A stretch of 57,029 bases of DNA, taken from the NCBI GenBank assembly GCA_026390165.1, contig JAPLGM010000009.1, positions 1 to 57,029 on the forward strand, in the 5' to 3' direction. This document shows positions 17,657 to 25,839 of this stretch, one piece after another. The DNA is from Campylobacterales bacterium. Lineage in GTDB: Bacteria; Campylobacterota; Campylobacteria; Campylobacterales; Sulfurimonadaceae. The position numbers and the translations under genes are program-made. How positions within the stretch are numbered: position 1 is the first letter of the stretch; every line of letters starts with the position of its first letter. The notes beneath the pieces are model-generated. The model ran no database searches. It saw only the letters and a list, made by a program, of their open reading frames with translations, and was not told the origin of the DNA.

Positions 17657-17717
17657 TTTTTTCCTTCCTATTTTTTACTCAAATATATCGTATATTTTTA
17701 TATTCTATTCTAATAAT

Positions 17718-17797
17718 ACTCACCTTACGCATAGTTACGTTTTAATTTTTGACCCACTATTATAGAATAAATTTTGGTTTGTGTCCGTAAGGTGAGT
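17718..17797. repeat. Inverted repeat in the 352-base gap before pgk
   Basis: ACTCACCTTACG (17718-17729) and CGTAAGGTGAGT (17786-17797) are perfect inverted copies 56 bases apart. A third partial direct copy (AATACTCACCTT) occurs at about 17823-17834. Nothing else in 17657-18008 looks like a gene. It may be a transcription-factor target or the footprint of a small lost element. Confidence 0.45.
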
Positions 17798-18008
17798 TAC
17801 TTCATCCGCCTTTTTTCATGGAATACTCACCTTTTTAATCTGCGTATATTGCAATAATATCTATAATTCAAAACAACTAAAACTACTAATCAAAACAATA
17901 TCATATCTTAAGAAAACAGTGTTGCAGTGGCGGTCTTGTGTAATAGGTGTGTAATTGTTTTCTGACATGATAAAATAGCACAGTAAAAACCATAAAAAAA
18001 GGATTATC

Positions 18009-19217
18009 ATGATTAGCAATATAGTTACAATGGGTGGGGTGAAAAGCCTTAAAGATATTGATGTAACGGGTAAAAGAGTTCTAATCCGTGTCGATTTTAA
18101 TGTTCCGATGGATGCGCAATTTAATATTTCTGATGATAGCCGTATCCGAGCGGCTCTCCCTACGATCAACTATTGTATTGATCATAATGCTTGTTCCATT
18201 ACATTGGTGAGTCATTTAGGTCGTCCAAAGGGGGGGTATGATGAGCGTTACACCCTTCGCCATATCCAAAAACGGCTGGAGCGTCTACTGCAAAAAAAAG
18301 TTGAGTTTATTGATGATTTTGAAGCGTCCAAAGAAGAAATTGCAAGCTGTTCGCTTGAAAGGGTTTTTCTTCTTGAAAATATCCGCTTTTATGCGGGGGA
18401 AAAGAAAAATGACCCTGAGTTTTGCAAACAGTTGGCTGAGCTGTGTGATGTCTATGTGAATGATGCCTTCGGGACATCTCATCGGAAGGATGCCTCGACC
18501 TACGGGATTGCCGATTTTGTCGAAACCAAAGTGGCTGGATTTTTGATGATGAGGGAGATCGAAGCATTTACCAAAGCGCTTGAAAAACCGATCCGTCCCA
18601 TTGCACTGGTCGTAGGAGGGTCTAAAATCTCCTCCAAAATTACCCTCTTGACCTCGGTTATGCAAAAAATTGATAAGCTACTTATCGGTGGGGCAATGAG
18701 CAACACCTTTTTACAAGCACTCGGATATGAGATGAAAGCTTCATTGGTGGAAGTCGATTATGTTGATGTGGCAAAAAAGGTACTCGAAGAGGCAAAAGCC
18801 AATAACGTCAAGGTTTACTTACCTGTGGATGTCGTCATCACCGACTCGATAGAAAATCCGATAGATGTGCGAGTGACACCGGTACAAGATGTATTGGAGG
18901 GATTTCATGCCGTGGATATTGGCCCCGCAACACTCAAGCTTTTTTCCGAAGCCATCGAGCTCTCAAACACTATCATTTGGAACGGACCGATGGGGATTTA
19001 TGAGATTAGCCAATTCTCAAAAGGAACCTATAAACTTGCTACCGTTATTGCAGAAAGTTATGCTTACAGTATCGTCGGTGGCGGAGATACAGCGGATGCC
19101 GTTGAGAGAGCGGGTGAAAAAGAGAAGTTCAGTTTTATCTCCACCGGCGGAGGTGCGAGCCTAGAGCTGTTGGAGGGGAAAGTTCTTCCCGGATTCGAAA
19201 AGCTTGATCGGAATTAG
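18009..19217 (+). CDS. pgk: Phosphoglycerate kinase
   Basis: A 402-residue glycolytic/gluconeogenic enzyme interconverting 1,3-bisphosphoglycerate + ADP and 3-phosphoglycerate + ATP. Matching parts are VLIRVDFNVPMD near the N-terminus, SHLGRPKGGYD, VNDAFGTSHRKDAST, VVGGSKISSKI, NGPMGIYE, GGGDTADAVE and FISTGGGASLELLEG. Length is standard. The start has AAAGGA just upstream. The 3' end overlaps the convergent small gene by 4 bases. A possible -10 (GATAAAAT) precedes the start by about 35 bases. Confidence 0.97.
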   Translation: MISNIVTMGGVKSLKDIDVTGKRVLIRVDFNVPMDAQFNISDDSRIRAALPTINYCIDHNACSITLVSHLGRPKGGYDERYTLRHIQKRLERLLQKKVEFIDDFEASKEEIASCSLERVFLLENIRFYAGEKKNDPEFCKQLAELCDVYVNDAFGTSHRKDASTYGIADFVETKVAGFLMMREIEAFTKALEKPIRPIALVVGGSKISSKITLLTSVMQKIDKLLIGGAMSNTFLQALGYEMKASLVEVDYVDVAKKVLEEAKANNVKVYLPVDVVITDSIENPIDVRVTPVQDVLEGFHAVDIGPATLKLFSEAIELSNTIIWNGPMGIYEISQFSKGTYKLATVIAESYAYSIVGGGDTADAVERAGEKEKFSFISTGGGASLELLEGKVLPGFEKLDRN

Positions 19218-19471
19218 AGACGTAAAGAAATTCTTTCATATTTTGTTTTTAGTATAAGAAACTCTTTATGAAGAGCTTCGTACTCTTTTTTATAATCAAT
19301 AATCTCTTCTGGAGATTTACTTTCAGGGGTGGAGAGGATATAGGTTACCTCTTTCTCCCCCTCTTTTTGAACGACCGTTTTAAGTTCACCATTCATTGTT
19401 TTTTTAATAACGGTATGGATACTGAGCCGCTTTTGTGCCGCGTATTTTGGAATGCCAATAAGCTCTTCCAT
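19214..19471 (-). CDS. Small protein of unknown function
   Basis: 85 residues, no recognised domain. The N-terminal part (LIGIPKYAAQKRLSIHTVIKKTMNGE) could be a short helix-turn-helix-like segment; the C-terminal third is charged and predicted helical (KKEYEALHKEFLILKTKYE). It begins 7 bases after the stop of the PhnA-like gene on the same strand, so the two probably form an operon. Its stop overlaps the end of pgk by 4 bases. Coding status is supported by the tight spacing and protein-like composition only. Confidence 0.6.
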   Translation of the reverse strand: MEELIGIPKYAAQKRLSIHTVIKKTMNGELKTVVQKEGEKEVTYILSTPESKSPEEIIDYKKEYEALHKEFLILKTKYERISLRL

Positions 19472-19477
19472 AACTAT

Positions 19478-20050
19478 TTAGTTACTTTTCTTCATGTATT
19501 CGGCAACCAAAACAATTTGTGTTCCGTTAATTTTTCCCTCAATAAACTTTGCGTCATCGGTAAGGTGGATATTTTTGACAATGGTTCCACGCTTGGCGGT
19601 AAATCCTGCCCCTTTAACGTCCAAATCTTTGATAAGGGTAACGGTGTCTCCTTGATTCAAGATCGTTCCATTGCTATCGCGGTGAACGACGCTTGCCTCA
19701 CTTGCGTTGGATGCTACTTTTAACATTCCTGCATCGGCCCATGTTTTGACATCCTCTTCAAGATACATCATATCCAGTAAATCTTGAGCACCGAGTGCAT
19801 TTAATAGGCGATAAGACATTACTTGTACAGCAGGCGTTGAACTCCACATGCTGTCATTAAGACATCGCCAGTGATCAGTATCAAGATTTTGCGGATTTTC
19901 GATTTGGTTTTGGCATGTAGGGCAGATATAGATGGATTGCTCTGCCGTCCCATCACTTGGGAGAACTTGATAAAGCCGAAGATCATCCGTTGAAGTACAA
20001 AGCTCACATTGATTATTGCTTCTTTGAATTAATGTTTCTTTTACGCTCAT
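19478..20050 (-). CDS. PhnA-like zinc-ribbon protein
   Basis: About 190 residues from the chosen start. An N-terminal zinc ribbon has two cysteine pairs (CELC and CPTC, about 28 residues apart). The C-terminal half is the PhnA SH3-like domain (DSNGTILNQGDTVTLIKDLDVKGAG ... KRGTIVKNIHL ... GKINGTQIVL). PhnA proteins were named for phosphonate genes but their role is unclear. I chose MSVKETLIQ at 20050 because AAAGGATAATT directly precedes it; a frame from 20116 adds 22 unlikely residues. Confidence 0.88.
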   Translation of the reverse strand: MSVKETLIQRSNNQCELCTSTDDLRLYQVLPSDGTAEQSIYICPTCQNQIENPQNLDTDHWRCLNDSMWSSTPAVQVMSYRLLNALGAQDLLDMMYLEEDVKTWADAGMLKVASNASEASVVHRDSNGTILNQGDTVTLIKDLDVKGAGFTAKRGTIVKNIHLTDDAKFIEGKINGTQIVLVAEYMKKSN

Positions 20051-20227
20051 AATTATCCTTTTGAATTGATTGATCGTATTATCGCAAATTTTTGTTAAAA
20101 AGAGGGTAGGGTTCATCTATTGGAGGGCTCTATTGGTACTAAACTACTAAAATATTTGACGGTGATTTTGATCAGCTAGTATTAATTAAGTAAATGTTAT
20201 AATAAAACAAAAAAGATTATAATACGT

Positions 20228-23224
20228 ATGATAAGTATCTTCTTCCCTTTTGCTCATTTTGTCCTCTCTTTTTGTATTCTTCTTTTGAGTATTTCACCCC
20301 TTTTTGGATCGGATAAAATCCTCAAACTAGGGGTTTATGCTTTTCGTACCCCAGCAGAGATGGAGCAACGATTCCGTCCATTGGCGAAGTACCTTAGTGA
20401 TAATTTAGAGGGATATGATGTCACGTTAAGGGTTCTTTCTCCCCGTGAAATGGAACATGCAATCGAAAAAAATGAACTCGATTTGGTCCTCACGAATCCA
20501 GTTCACTACATTGAGTTAAGTCAAAAGTTTCAAATGACGGGTGCTATTGCCACGATGGTTCCATTAGAGGGGGGGCTTCCGTCGTATAAGCTTGGAGGGA
20601 CGATATTTGCCCTAAAATCGAGCGGATTTCATGGAGATCTTAAAGAACTCCAAGGAGAACGGTTCGCTGTATTCGGCCCCCATTCATTAGGGGGGTATTT
20701 GGCTTCGCTTTATGAGTTTAAAAAAGAGGGGATGGACTATAACGCTATTGGAAAAATTATTAGTACCTCTAAAAGTCACGATGACGTTGTCAAAACAGTG
20801 ATGGAGGGGAGAGCTGATGTCGGTTTTATCCGTAGCGGCGTATTAGAATCAATGGAGAAGAAAGGGTTGATTGATTTAAGAAAAATTCAAATCCTCCATC
20901 CTCAACATCATCAAGGGTTTAACGTTGCCACCTCAACGGAAGCGTATCCCGAATGGCCATTTGTTGCAATGCCTCAAGTGGAGTCCGATGCTGCACGTCG
21001 ATTATCGAGCCTTTTGCTTGGAATTGAGCCAAACGATCCCGTAGCACGCCAAGCAAAGATTTATGGCTTCTCGGTTCCTGCGGACTATAAGCCAGTGGAG
21101 CAGATGATGCGTGAATTGGAAGTATTCCCTTTTGATAAACATCAACCGCTTACGTTGATGAGAGTATGGAGAGAATATTCATGGCAAATCTCATCTGTGC
21201 TACTATTTACACTGATGGGAATCCTTTTCACCCTGCGACTCAATCGAATCAATGAACGGCTATTTAAAGAGGAGTTTGAACTCAAAAAGGTCAATATTTC
21301 TTTGCAGGAGTTCCAAGATGCATTGGAAAAAGAGAGGGCTTTCGTTCAGGGAATTTTAGATAGTGTAGAAAATATTGTGATGATTGCCCGTGCAGGGGCT
21401 GTTTTTCAGTTTAATAGCCGTTTTTATGAGACGTTTGCGTATGATAATTTGGATTCATTTTTAAAGAACCATAGCTCTATTTGTGAACTTTTTATCGCCA
21501 AAGAGGGGTTTCTATCAACTGAAAACGAGATGGAGCAGTGGTTTTCATCGGTTGTTGATGCCCCCGATCAATTGCATAAAGTGGCAATGAAAGACCGACA
21601 TGGAGAAGAGAAAATCTTTTCAGTCAAAATAAGGGAGTTGTTATTTGATAAAGTAAAGTATATGATTGTCACTTTCAACGATATTACCCTAATTGAAGAG
21701 GCACGCCGCAGTGCTGAAGAATCCCAAAGAGCTAAAGCTGAATTTTTGGCGACTATGAGTCACGAAATCCGTACCCCGATGAATGGAATTTTAGGCTTTA
21801 CGTCGCTTCTCGCACAAACCGCATTAACATCAACTCAGCAAAAATATCTCGATATTGTGAGTGCCTCGACGAATACGTTGCTAGGCGTTGTCAACGATAT
21901 TCTCGATTTTTCTAAAATCGAAAGTGGCAGGTTGGAACTCGATCCCGTTGTTGTGGATCTAAAACAAGAGATGTTACTCCACTTCAGTTTTTATGAACCG
22001 ATCGCGTCCCAAAAAGAGATTGAATATACTCTGAATTTACCTGAAAATATCCCTGTGTGCGTCAGTATAGATATGCTTAGACTCAAGCAAGTACTCAGTA
22101 ACTTAATCGGTAATGCCCTTAAATTTACCCCTAATAAGGGGAGCGTATCTTTCGGATTAACTCTTATTAGACAAACAAATGAGAGTGCCGATATACGGTT
22201 CTTTATTACCGATACGGGAATTGGAATCTCTCTTGAAAAGCAGCAAAAAATCTTCGAAGCATTTGGACAAGCTGATAGCTCGACGACACGCGAATATGGC
22301 GGTACAGGATTAGGACTCTCCATTAGCGCCCAGCTGGTAGAATTATTTGGAAGTCAACTTGAAGTACATAGTATTTTAGGGCAGGGGAGCACATTTTATT
22401 TTACCCTCTCTGTACCACTGTGTGATTCTCATAGCCTCACCCTCTCGCATGAGCCATCCATACTCCTCCCATCGGATTCTATAAAAAATTACGGTTCTCT
22501 CTCGGTGCTGGTGGCAGAAGACCATGAGGTTAACCGTCTTTTGATGAGAACGCTTTTAGAAGAGGCAGGAGTCACATTCGATTTTGCTGAAAATGGAGAG
22601 ATTGCCATCGCCATGGCTCAAAAGCATCCGTATGATATTATTTTTATGGATGTCAATATGCCTATTATGGATGGTATCAAAGCGACAGTATTTTTGCGAA
22701 AAATGGGGGTAAAGACACCAATTATTGCATTGACTGCCAATGTAATGGACGGGGATAGAGAATATTTTATCAATGTAGGGATGGATGATTATCTCTCCAA
22801 GCCGATTGACTTTAATGCTTTTAATCAACTTTTATCCCGATATTCTCTACCTAACGCTAAGATTGAGGTGGCAAATAAAATTCAAAATGACGAAGAAAAT
22901 CCGACAGCTCTTTTAATATCAGAACTGAATTTAGACAAAGAAGTGGTTTCTCGATTATTCGCCCTTTTTGAGGAGAGTATGGTGCGTGAAATAGCTAATC
23001 TTACTCAGGCAATTCAGAATAAAAATTATTTTGAAATAGGGAAAGTTGCTCATAAGATCAGTGGAGCGGCAGCAAGTTTGTATTTACATCCGATTCACAA
23101 GATAGCCCAAGTTATAGAGAATATGGGAATGAGTAAAGAGGAAGAAGGGGATTACGACTCTCTTTTGGTAGAATTGAAATTAGAGATACAACATCATTTA
23201 GCAAGGGTAAAGGGTGGCAAATAA
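20228..23224 (+). CDS. PhnD-type periplasmic-sensing hybrid histidine kinase
   Basis: 998 residues. A signal/anchor segment (about 8-27) precedes a periplasmic PhnD-like binding domain (about 30-300: LVLTNPVHYIEL, RADVGFIRSGVLE). One transmembrane helix follows at about 320-337, then a PAS-like region (375-490), a phosphoacceptor domain with His512, an ATPase (SNLIGNALKF, DTGIGI, GGTGLGLS), a receiver with Asp808 and an HPt domain with His942. PhnD-type domains in sensors bind small oxyanions; the tetrathionate sensor TtrS uses one. A sulfur or phosphorus oxyanion is therefore a reasonable ligand here, by inference. No cognate regulator or oxidoreductase is adjacent. The 3' end overlaps the convergent acpS by 27 bases. 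Confidence 0.9.
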   Translation: MISIFFPFAHFVLSFCILLLSISPLFGSDKILKLGVYAFRTPAEMEQRFRPLAKYLSDNLEGYDVTLRVLSPREMEHAIEKNELDLVLTNPVHYIELSQKFQMTGAIATMVPLEGGLPSYKLGGTIFALKSSGFHGDLKELQGERFAVFGPHSLGGYLASLYEFKKEGMDYNAIGKIISTSKSHDDVVKTVMEGRADVGFIRSGVLESMEKKGLIDLRKIQILHPQHHQGFNVATSTEAYPEWPFVAMPQVESDAARRLSSLLLGIEPNDPVARQAKIYGFSVPADYKPVEQMMRELEVFPFDKHQPLTLMRVWREYSWQISSVLLFTLMGILFTLRLNRINERLFKEEFELKKVNISLQEFQDALEKERAFVQGILDSVENIVMIARAGAVFQFNSRFYETFAYDNLDSFLKNHSSICELFIAKEGFLSTENEMEQWFSSVVDAPDQLHKVAMKDRHGEEKIFSVKIRELLFDKVKYMIVTFNDITLIEEARRSAEESQRAKAEFLATMSHEIRTPMNGILGFTSLLAQTALTSTQQKYLDIVSASTNTLLGVVNDILDFSKIESGRLELDPVVVDLKQEMLLHFSFYEPIASQKEIEYTLNLPENIPVCVSIDMLRLKQVLSNLIGNALKFTPNKGSVSFGLTLIRQTNESADIRFFITDTGIGISLEKQQKIFEAFGQADSSTTREYGGTGLGLSISAQLVELFGSQLEVHSILGQGSTFYFTLSVPLCDSHSLTLSHEPSILLPSDSIKNYGSLSVLVAEDHEVNRLLMRTLLEEAGVTFDFAENGEIAIAMAQKHPYDIIFMDVNMPIMDGIKATVFLRKMGVKTPIIALTANVMDGDREYFINVGMDDYLSKPIDFNAFNQLLSRYSLPNAKIEVANKIQNDEENPTALLISELNLDKEVVSRLFALFEESMVREIANLTQAIQNKNYFEIGKVAHKISGAAASLYLHPIHKIAQVIENMGMSKEEEGDYDSLLVELKLEIQHHLARVKGGK

Positions 23225-23587
23225 TTTGATAGGGATTTCCCCCTGTTCCAAAGCAACAACGGCAATTGCATACTCGCCATCGTGAGTAATCGAGACAGAG
23301 ATATCGGTGATATTAAAAGCCTGCTGTACACGCTGACTTAGCGCGACGAGAGGTGCCCCTTTGGGCGATTTTGAGAGAAATATATCGTGAAAACCGCACT
23401 CATGACCGATTCCACACCCAAGAGCTTTTGAGCACGCCTCTTTCGCTGCCCAAAATCCTGCGGCATTACGATGATTTTTGATAAGCTTAATCTCTTCCGT
23501 AGTGAGAAATTTTTTCAATCCTTGATCTCCAAAACGCTCAATAAAGCGTCTCATTCGATCGATTTTAATGAGGTCAATACCGATCAT
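23198..23587 (-). CDS. acpS: Holo-[acyl-carrier-protein] synthase
   Basis: 129 residues. It transfers 4'-phosphopantetheine from CoA to the serine of apo-ACP. Motifs: MIGIDLIKIDRM (metal-binding Asp), then FWAAKEACSKALGCGI, and SITHDGEYAIAVVAL at the C-terminus. Length is standard. It follows fliL on the same strand after 6 bases, an order seen in Campylobacterota. Confidence 0.96.
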   Translation of the reverse strand: MIGIDLIKIDRMRRFIERFGDQGLKKFLTTEEIKLIKNHRNAAGFWAAKEACSKALGCGIGHECGFHDIFLSKSPKGAPLVALSQRVQQAFNITDISVSITHDGEYAIAVVALEQGEIPIKLFATLYPC

Positions 23588-23593
23588 GGGAGA

Positions 23594-24169
23594 TTATTGA
23601 ACCACAAAATCAGTAAAGTAAATACCCTTAACTTTGCCATCATGAAGTCGAGTGTTAAGTTCTGCAACAATACCCTCTTTTAGTTTTTCTTTTCCCTGCA
23701 AAGTTGAAATTTCTTCTAATGATTTAGAGGATAGCTGACGAATGATGATATCACGAAAGATAGGCTTTTTCTCTTCCAGTTCAGGGCTAAGCTCCTCCCC
23801 CTCCATCTCCAATGTCATTTCAACTTTAAGATAACGCCGACCACTTTCAGAGAGGAGGTTAACCGTAAACGTCTCAAGTGGGAACATCAATCCAGCTTCC
23901 GTTCCCCCTTCTGCAGCATGATCCCCCTCCGCTGCTGGAGCCTCTTTAGCAGCCTCTTCTTTACTATCACCATGCGCTGATGTTTCTTTTTTCGCGCCAG
24001 CAGTTGCTTCCGCTTCAGAATTTCCTGACATCATCGCGACAACGACTCCGCCTATAACTAATATTAAAACTAAAACAACAATGATAATAATCAGTAACAT
24101 ATTCCCCGATTTTTTTTTCTCACCACCCTCTACTTCTTCTTCTTTTGGTTCTTTCGCTTTATCAGCCAT
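23594..24169 (-). CDS. fliL: Flagellar basal-body protein FliL
   Basis: 191 residues. A charged cytoplasmic start (about 1-22), one membrane helix (about 23-47, rich in I/L/V), an Ala/Glu-rich linker (about 50-90) and the periplasmic FliL domain (FPLETFTVNLLSESGRRYLKVEMTLE ... IFRDIIIRQLSSKSLEEI ... VKGIYFTDFVVQ). FliL surrounds the stators and supports flagellar motor torque. The motor link fits the chemotaxis operon 1 kb away. Confidence 0.94.
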   Translation of the reverse strand: MADKAKEPKEEEVEGGEKKKSGNMLLIIIIVVLVLILVIGGVVVAMMSGNSEAEATAGAKKETSAHGDSKEEAAKEAPAAEGDHAAEGGTEAGLMFPLETFTVNLLSESGRRYLKVEMTLEMEGEELSPELEEKKPIFRDIIIRQLSSKSLEEISTLQGKEKLKEGIVAELNTRLHDGKVKGIYFTDFVVQ

Positions 24170-24274
24170 CCGTTGCTCCTGTAATAATTAAACTATAATG
24201 ATTATTGTACCTTTAAACCTTTGAAATTTTATCAGATTTATGTAAACTTAGAGGAGCAAAGAGGGGTTATAACT

Positions 24275-25069
24275 ATGATAGAATTATTTTTTGGGTTGAT
24301 TGGTCGTCCTTTTTTGGCTATTTTTGAGTCAATAGAGAGATTTGGTGTTTTTATCCTTTTTCAAATAGCCTTATTAAGGCTTTATCCCAGAGCTTTTAAA
24401 AGACCTAAGCTTCTTCTAACACAAATAGATATTATAGGGGTTGGATGTGTTGGTGTTGTGACCCTTACGGGAGTATTTACCGGGATGGTAGAGGCGATTC
24501 AGCTCTATGGTGGGTTTCATCAGTTTGGAATGGAGAGTTTCATCGGGTATACGATTTTTCTTTCAATCACAAAAGAGTTAGGTCCCGTTTTTGCATCCTT
24601 AATGCTCATCTCACGCTCAATTAGTGCAATGGCGGCGGAGCTTGGGACAATGCGTGTATCGGAGCAGATTGATGCTATTGATATTTTGGGGGTTGACTCA
24701 AAAGAGTATTTATTGGTTCCCCGTATTTTAGCGACGGTTATCTCCCTCCCTTTATTAGTCATTTGGTTTGACTTTGTCGCTGTCTCATCTGCCTATTTGA
24801 TTTCAACGGGCGCATTGGGAATCAATCCTGTCGCTTACCAAGATACGGTTATGCGTTTGGGTGAGTTTAATGACATTATGACGGGTGTGATTAAAGCGGC
24901 GGTATTTGGATGGATTGTGAGTATGATTGGGAGTTATATCGGATTCCATACGAGTGGAGGGGCACGTGGTGTTGGACAATCTACCATTTATGCAGTAGTT
25001 TATTCGGCAGTAGCGATTTTCGTCACGAACTACTTTCTTTCATCGTTGTTTTTGTATTTGGATTGGTAG
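24275..25069 (+). CDS. MlaE-family ABC transporter permease (lipid transport)
   Basis: 264 residues from the ATG at 24275, with about five membrane segments. Family motifs include TGVFTGMVEAIQ, SITKELGPVFASLMLISRSISAMAAELGTM, VSEQIDAIDILGVDSKEYLLVPR and GVIKAAVFGWIVSMIGSYIGF. MlaE-type permeases move phospholipids between membranes together with an ATPase (MlaF) and an MCE protein (MlaD). Neither partner is next to this gene: fliL is divergent upstream and cheY follows after more than 100 bases. A TTG-initiated extension to 24221 exists but the ATG is preferred because a purine-rich stretch precedes it. Confidence 0.92.
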   Translation: MIELFFGLIGRPFLAIFESIERFGVFILFQIALLRLYPRAFKRPKLLLTQIDIIGVGCVGVVTLTGVFTGMVEAIQLYGGFHQFGMESFIGYTIFLSITKELGPVFASLMLISRSISAMAAELGTMRVSEQIDAIDILGVDSKEYLLVPRILATVISLPLLVIWFDFVAVSSAYLISTGALGINPVAYQDTVMRLGEFNDIMTGVIKAAVFGWIVSMIGSYIGFHTSGGARGVGQSTIYAVVYSAVAIFVTNYFLSSLFLYLDW

Positions 25070-25142
25070 GAAAGATTAATTGATGTATTGTAATAAATAA
25101 TAATATTTAACTAGTTAAAAATATTAAATTTTAGTTATATTT

Positions 25143-25148
25143 TATAAT
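25143..25148 (+). promoter_or_regulatory. -10 box for the chemotaxis operon
   Basis: TATAAT lies about 45 bases before the first gene, in a very AT-rich leader. No clear -35 is seen. It is the only good promoter-like element before a run of 11 close-packed genes. Confidence 0.45.
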
Positions 25149-25191
25149 AGAATGATAGAATAGTTCAATAATAAATTGTAAGGAGGTGATG

Positions 25192-25551
25192 GTGGCTAAT
25201 ATATTAATTGTCGATGATTCAAGTTTAATTAGAAGTGTTGCTACATCAGCAGCAAAAGAGGCAGGACATAATCCTATCATTGCTACTAACGGTAAAGAGG
25301 GGTTAGATATGATAGCACTTCATCAAATTGACATTATTTTTTCGGATGTCAATATGCCGATTATGGGTGGACTTGAGATGGTTGAAAATATAAAAGCGAA
25401 TCCCAACTACAAATTCATCCCTATTATTATGCTCACTACCGAGAGTGATGAAACATTAAAAGCAAAAGGGAAGGCGTTGGGCGTTAAGGCTTGGATGTTA
25501 AAACCTTTTAATAAAGAAAAATTCTTTACGGCACTTCAAAAACTACTTTAA
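25192..25551 (+). CDS. cheY: CheY-type single-domain response regulator
   Basis: About 119 residues, a single receiver domain: acidic pair in LIVDDSS, phospho-acceptor Asp52 in FSDVNMPIMGG, LTTES with the conserved Thr, and Lys104 in MLKPF. The likely start is the GTG at 25192, because AGGAGG (25181-25186) stands 5 bases before it; ATG at 25189 would leave only 2 bases. It is the first gene of the chemotaxis operon and is presumably phosphorylated by the CheA two genes downstream. Whether it acts on the flagellar switch or on another output is not visible. Confidence 0.92.
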   Translation: MANILIVDDSSLIRSVATSAAKEAGHNPIIATNGKEGLDMIALHQIDIIFSDVNMPIMGGLEMVENIKANPNYKFIPIIMLTTESDETLKAKGKALGVKAWMLKPFNKEKFFTALQKLL

Positions 25552-25566
25552 CAAAAGTGAGACAGT

Positions 25567-25839
25567 ATGAATACGGTCGACTATGAAAAACTGACTATTT
25601 ATGAAGTTGAGTCATTTCATAAAATTCTATTGCAGTGGTGTGCTAAAGCCCAAACGGTTTTAGTACTTGATTTTGAGCGTGTGCAAAAGATAGATATTGC
25701 CGCGATACAGCTTTTACTCTCAGCACAAAAAACGTGCCATAAAAAATCCTCTGAACTTATTTTGGAAAATTTATCATCATATTTACGCGAAACATTACGT
25801 GTAGCTGGTTGTGAAACGCTATTTAAAGGGTTAACATGA
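25567..25839 (+). CDS. STAS-domain protein in chemotaxis operon
   Basis: A 90-residue anti-sigma-factor-antagonist-like fold: TVLVLDFERVQKIDIAAIQLLLSAQK, then LILENLSSYLRETLRVAGCETLF. In classical STAS antagonists a phosphorylatable Ser/Thr follows the ID motif. Here the sequence is IDIAAI with no Ser/Thr, so phospho-switching is unlikely. It sits between cheY and cheA, and its stop overlaps the cheA start (ATGA). STAS genes recur in this class of chemotaxis operon; their role is unknown. No anti-sigma kinase is present. Confidence 0.85.
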   Translation: MNTVDYEKLTIYEVESFHKILLQWCAKAQTVLVLDFERVQKIDIAAIQLLLSAQKTCHKKSSELILENLSSYLRETLRVAGCETLFKGLT

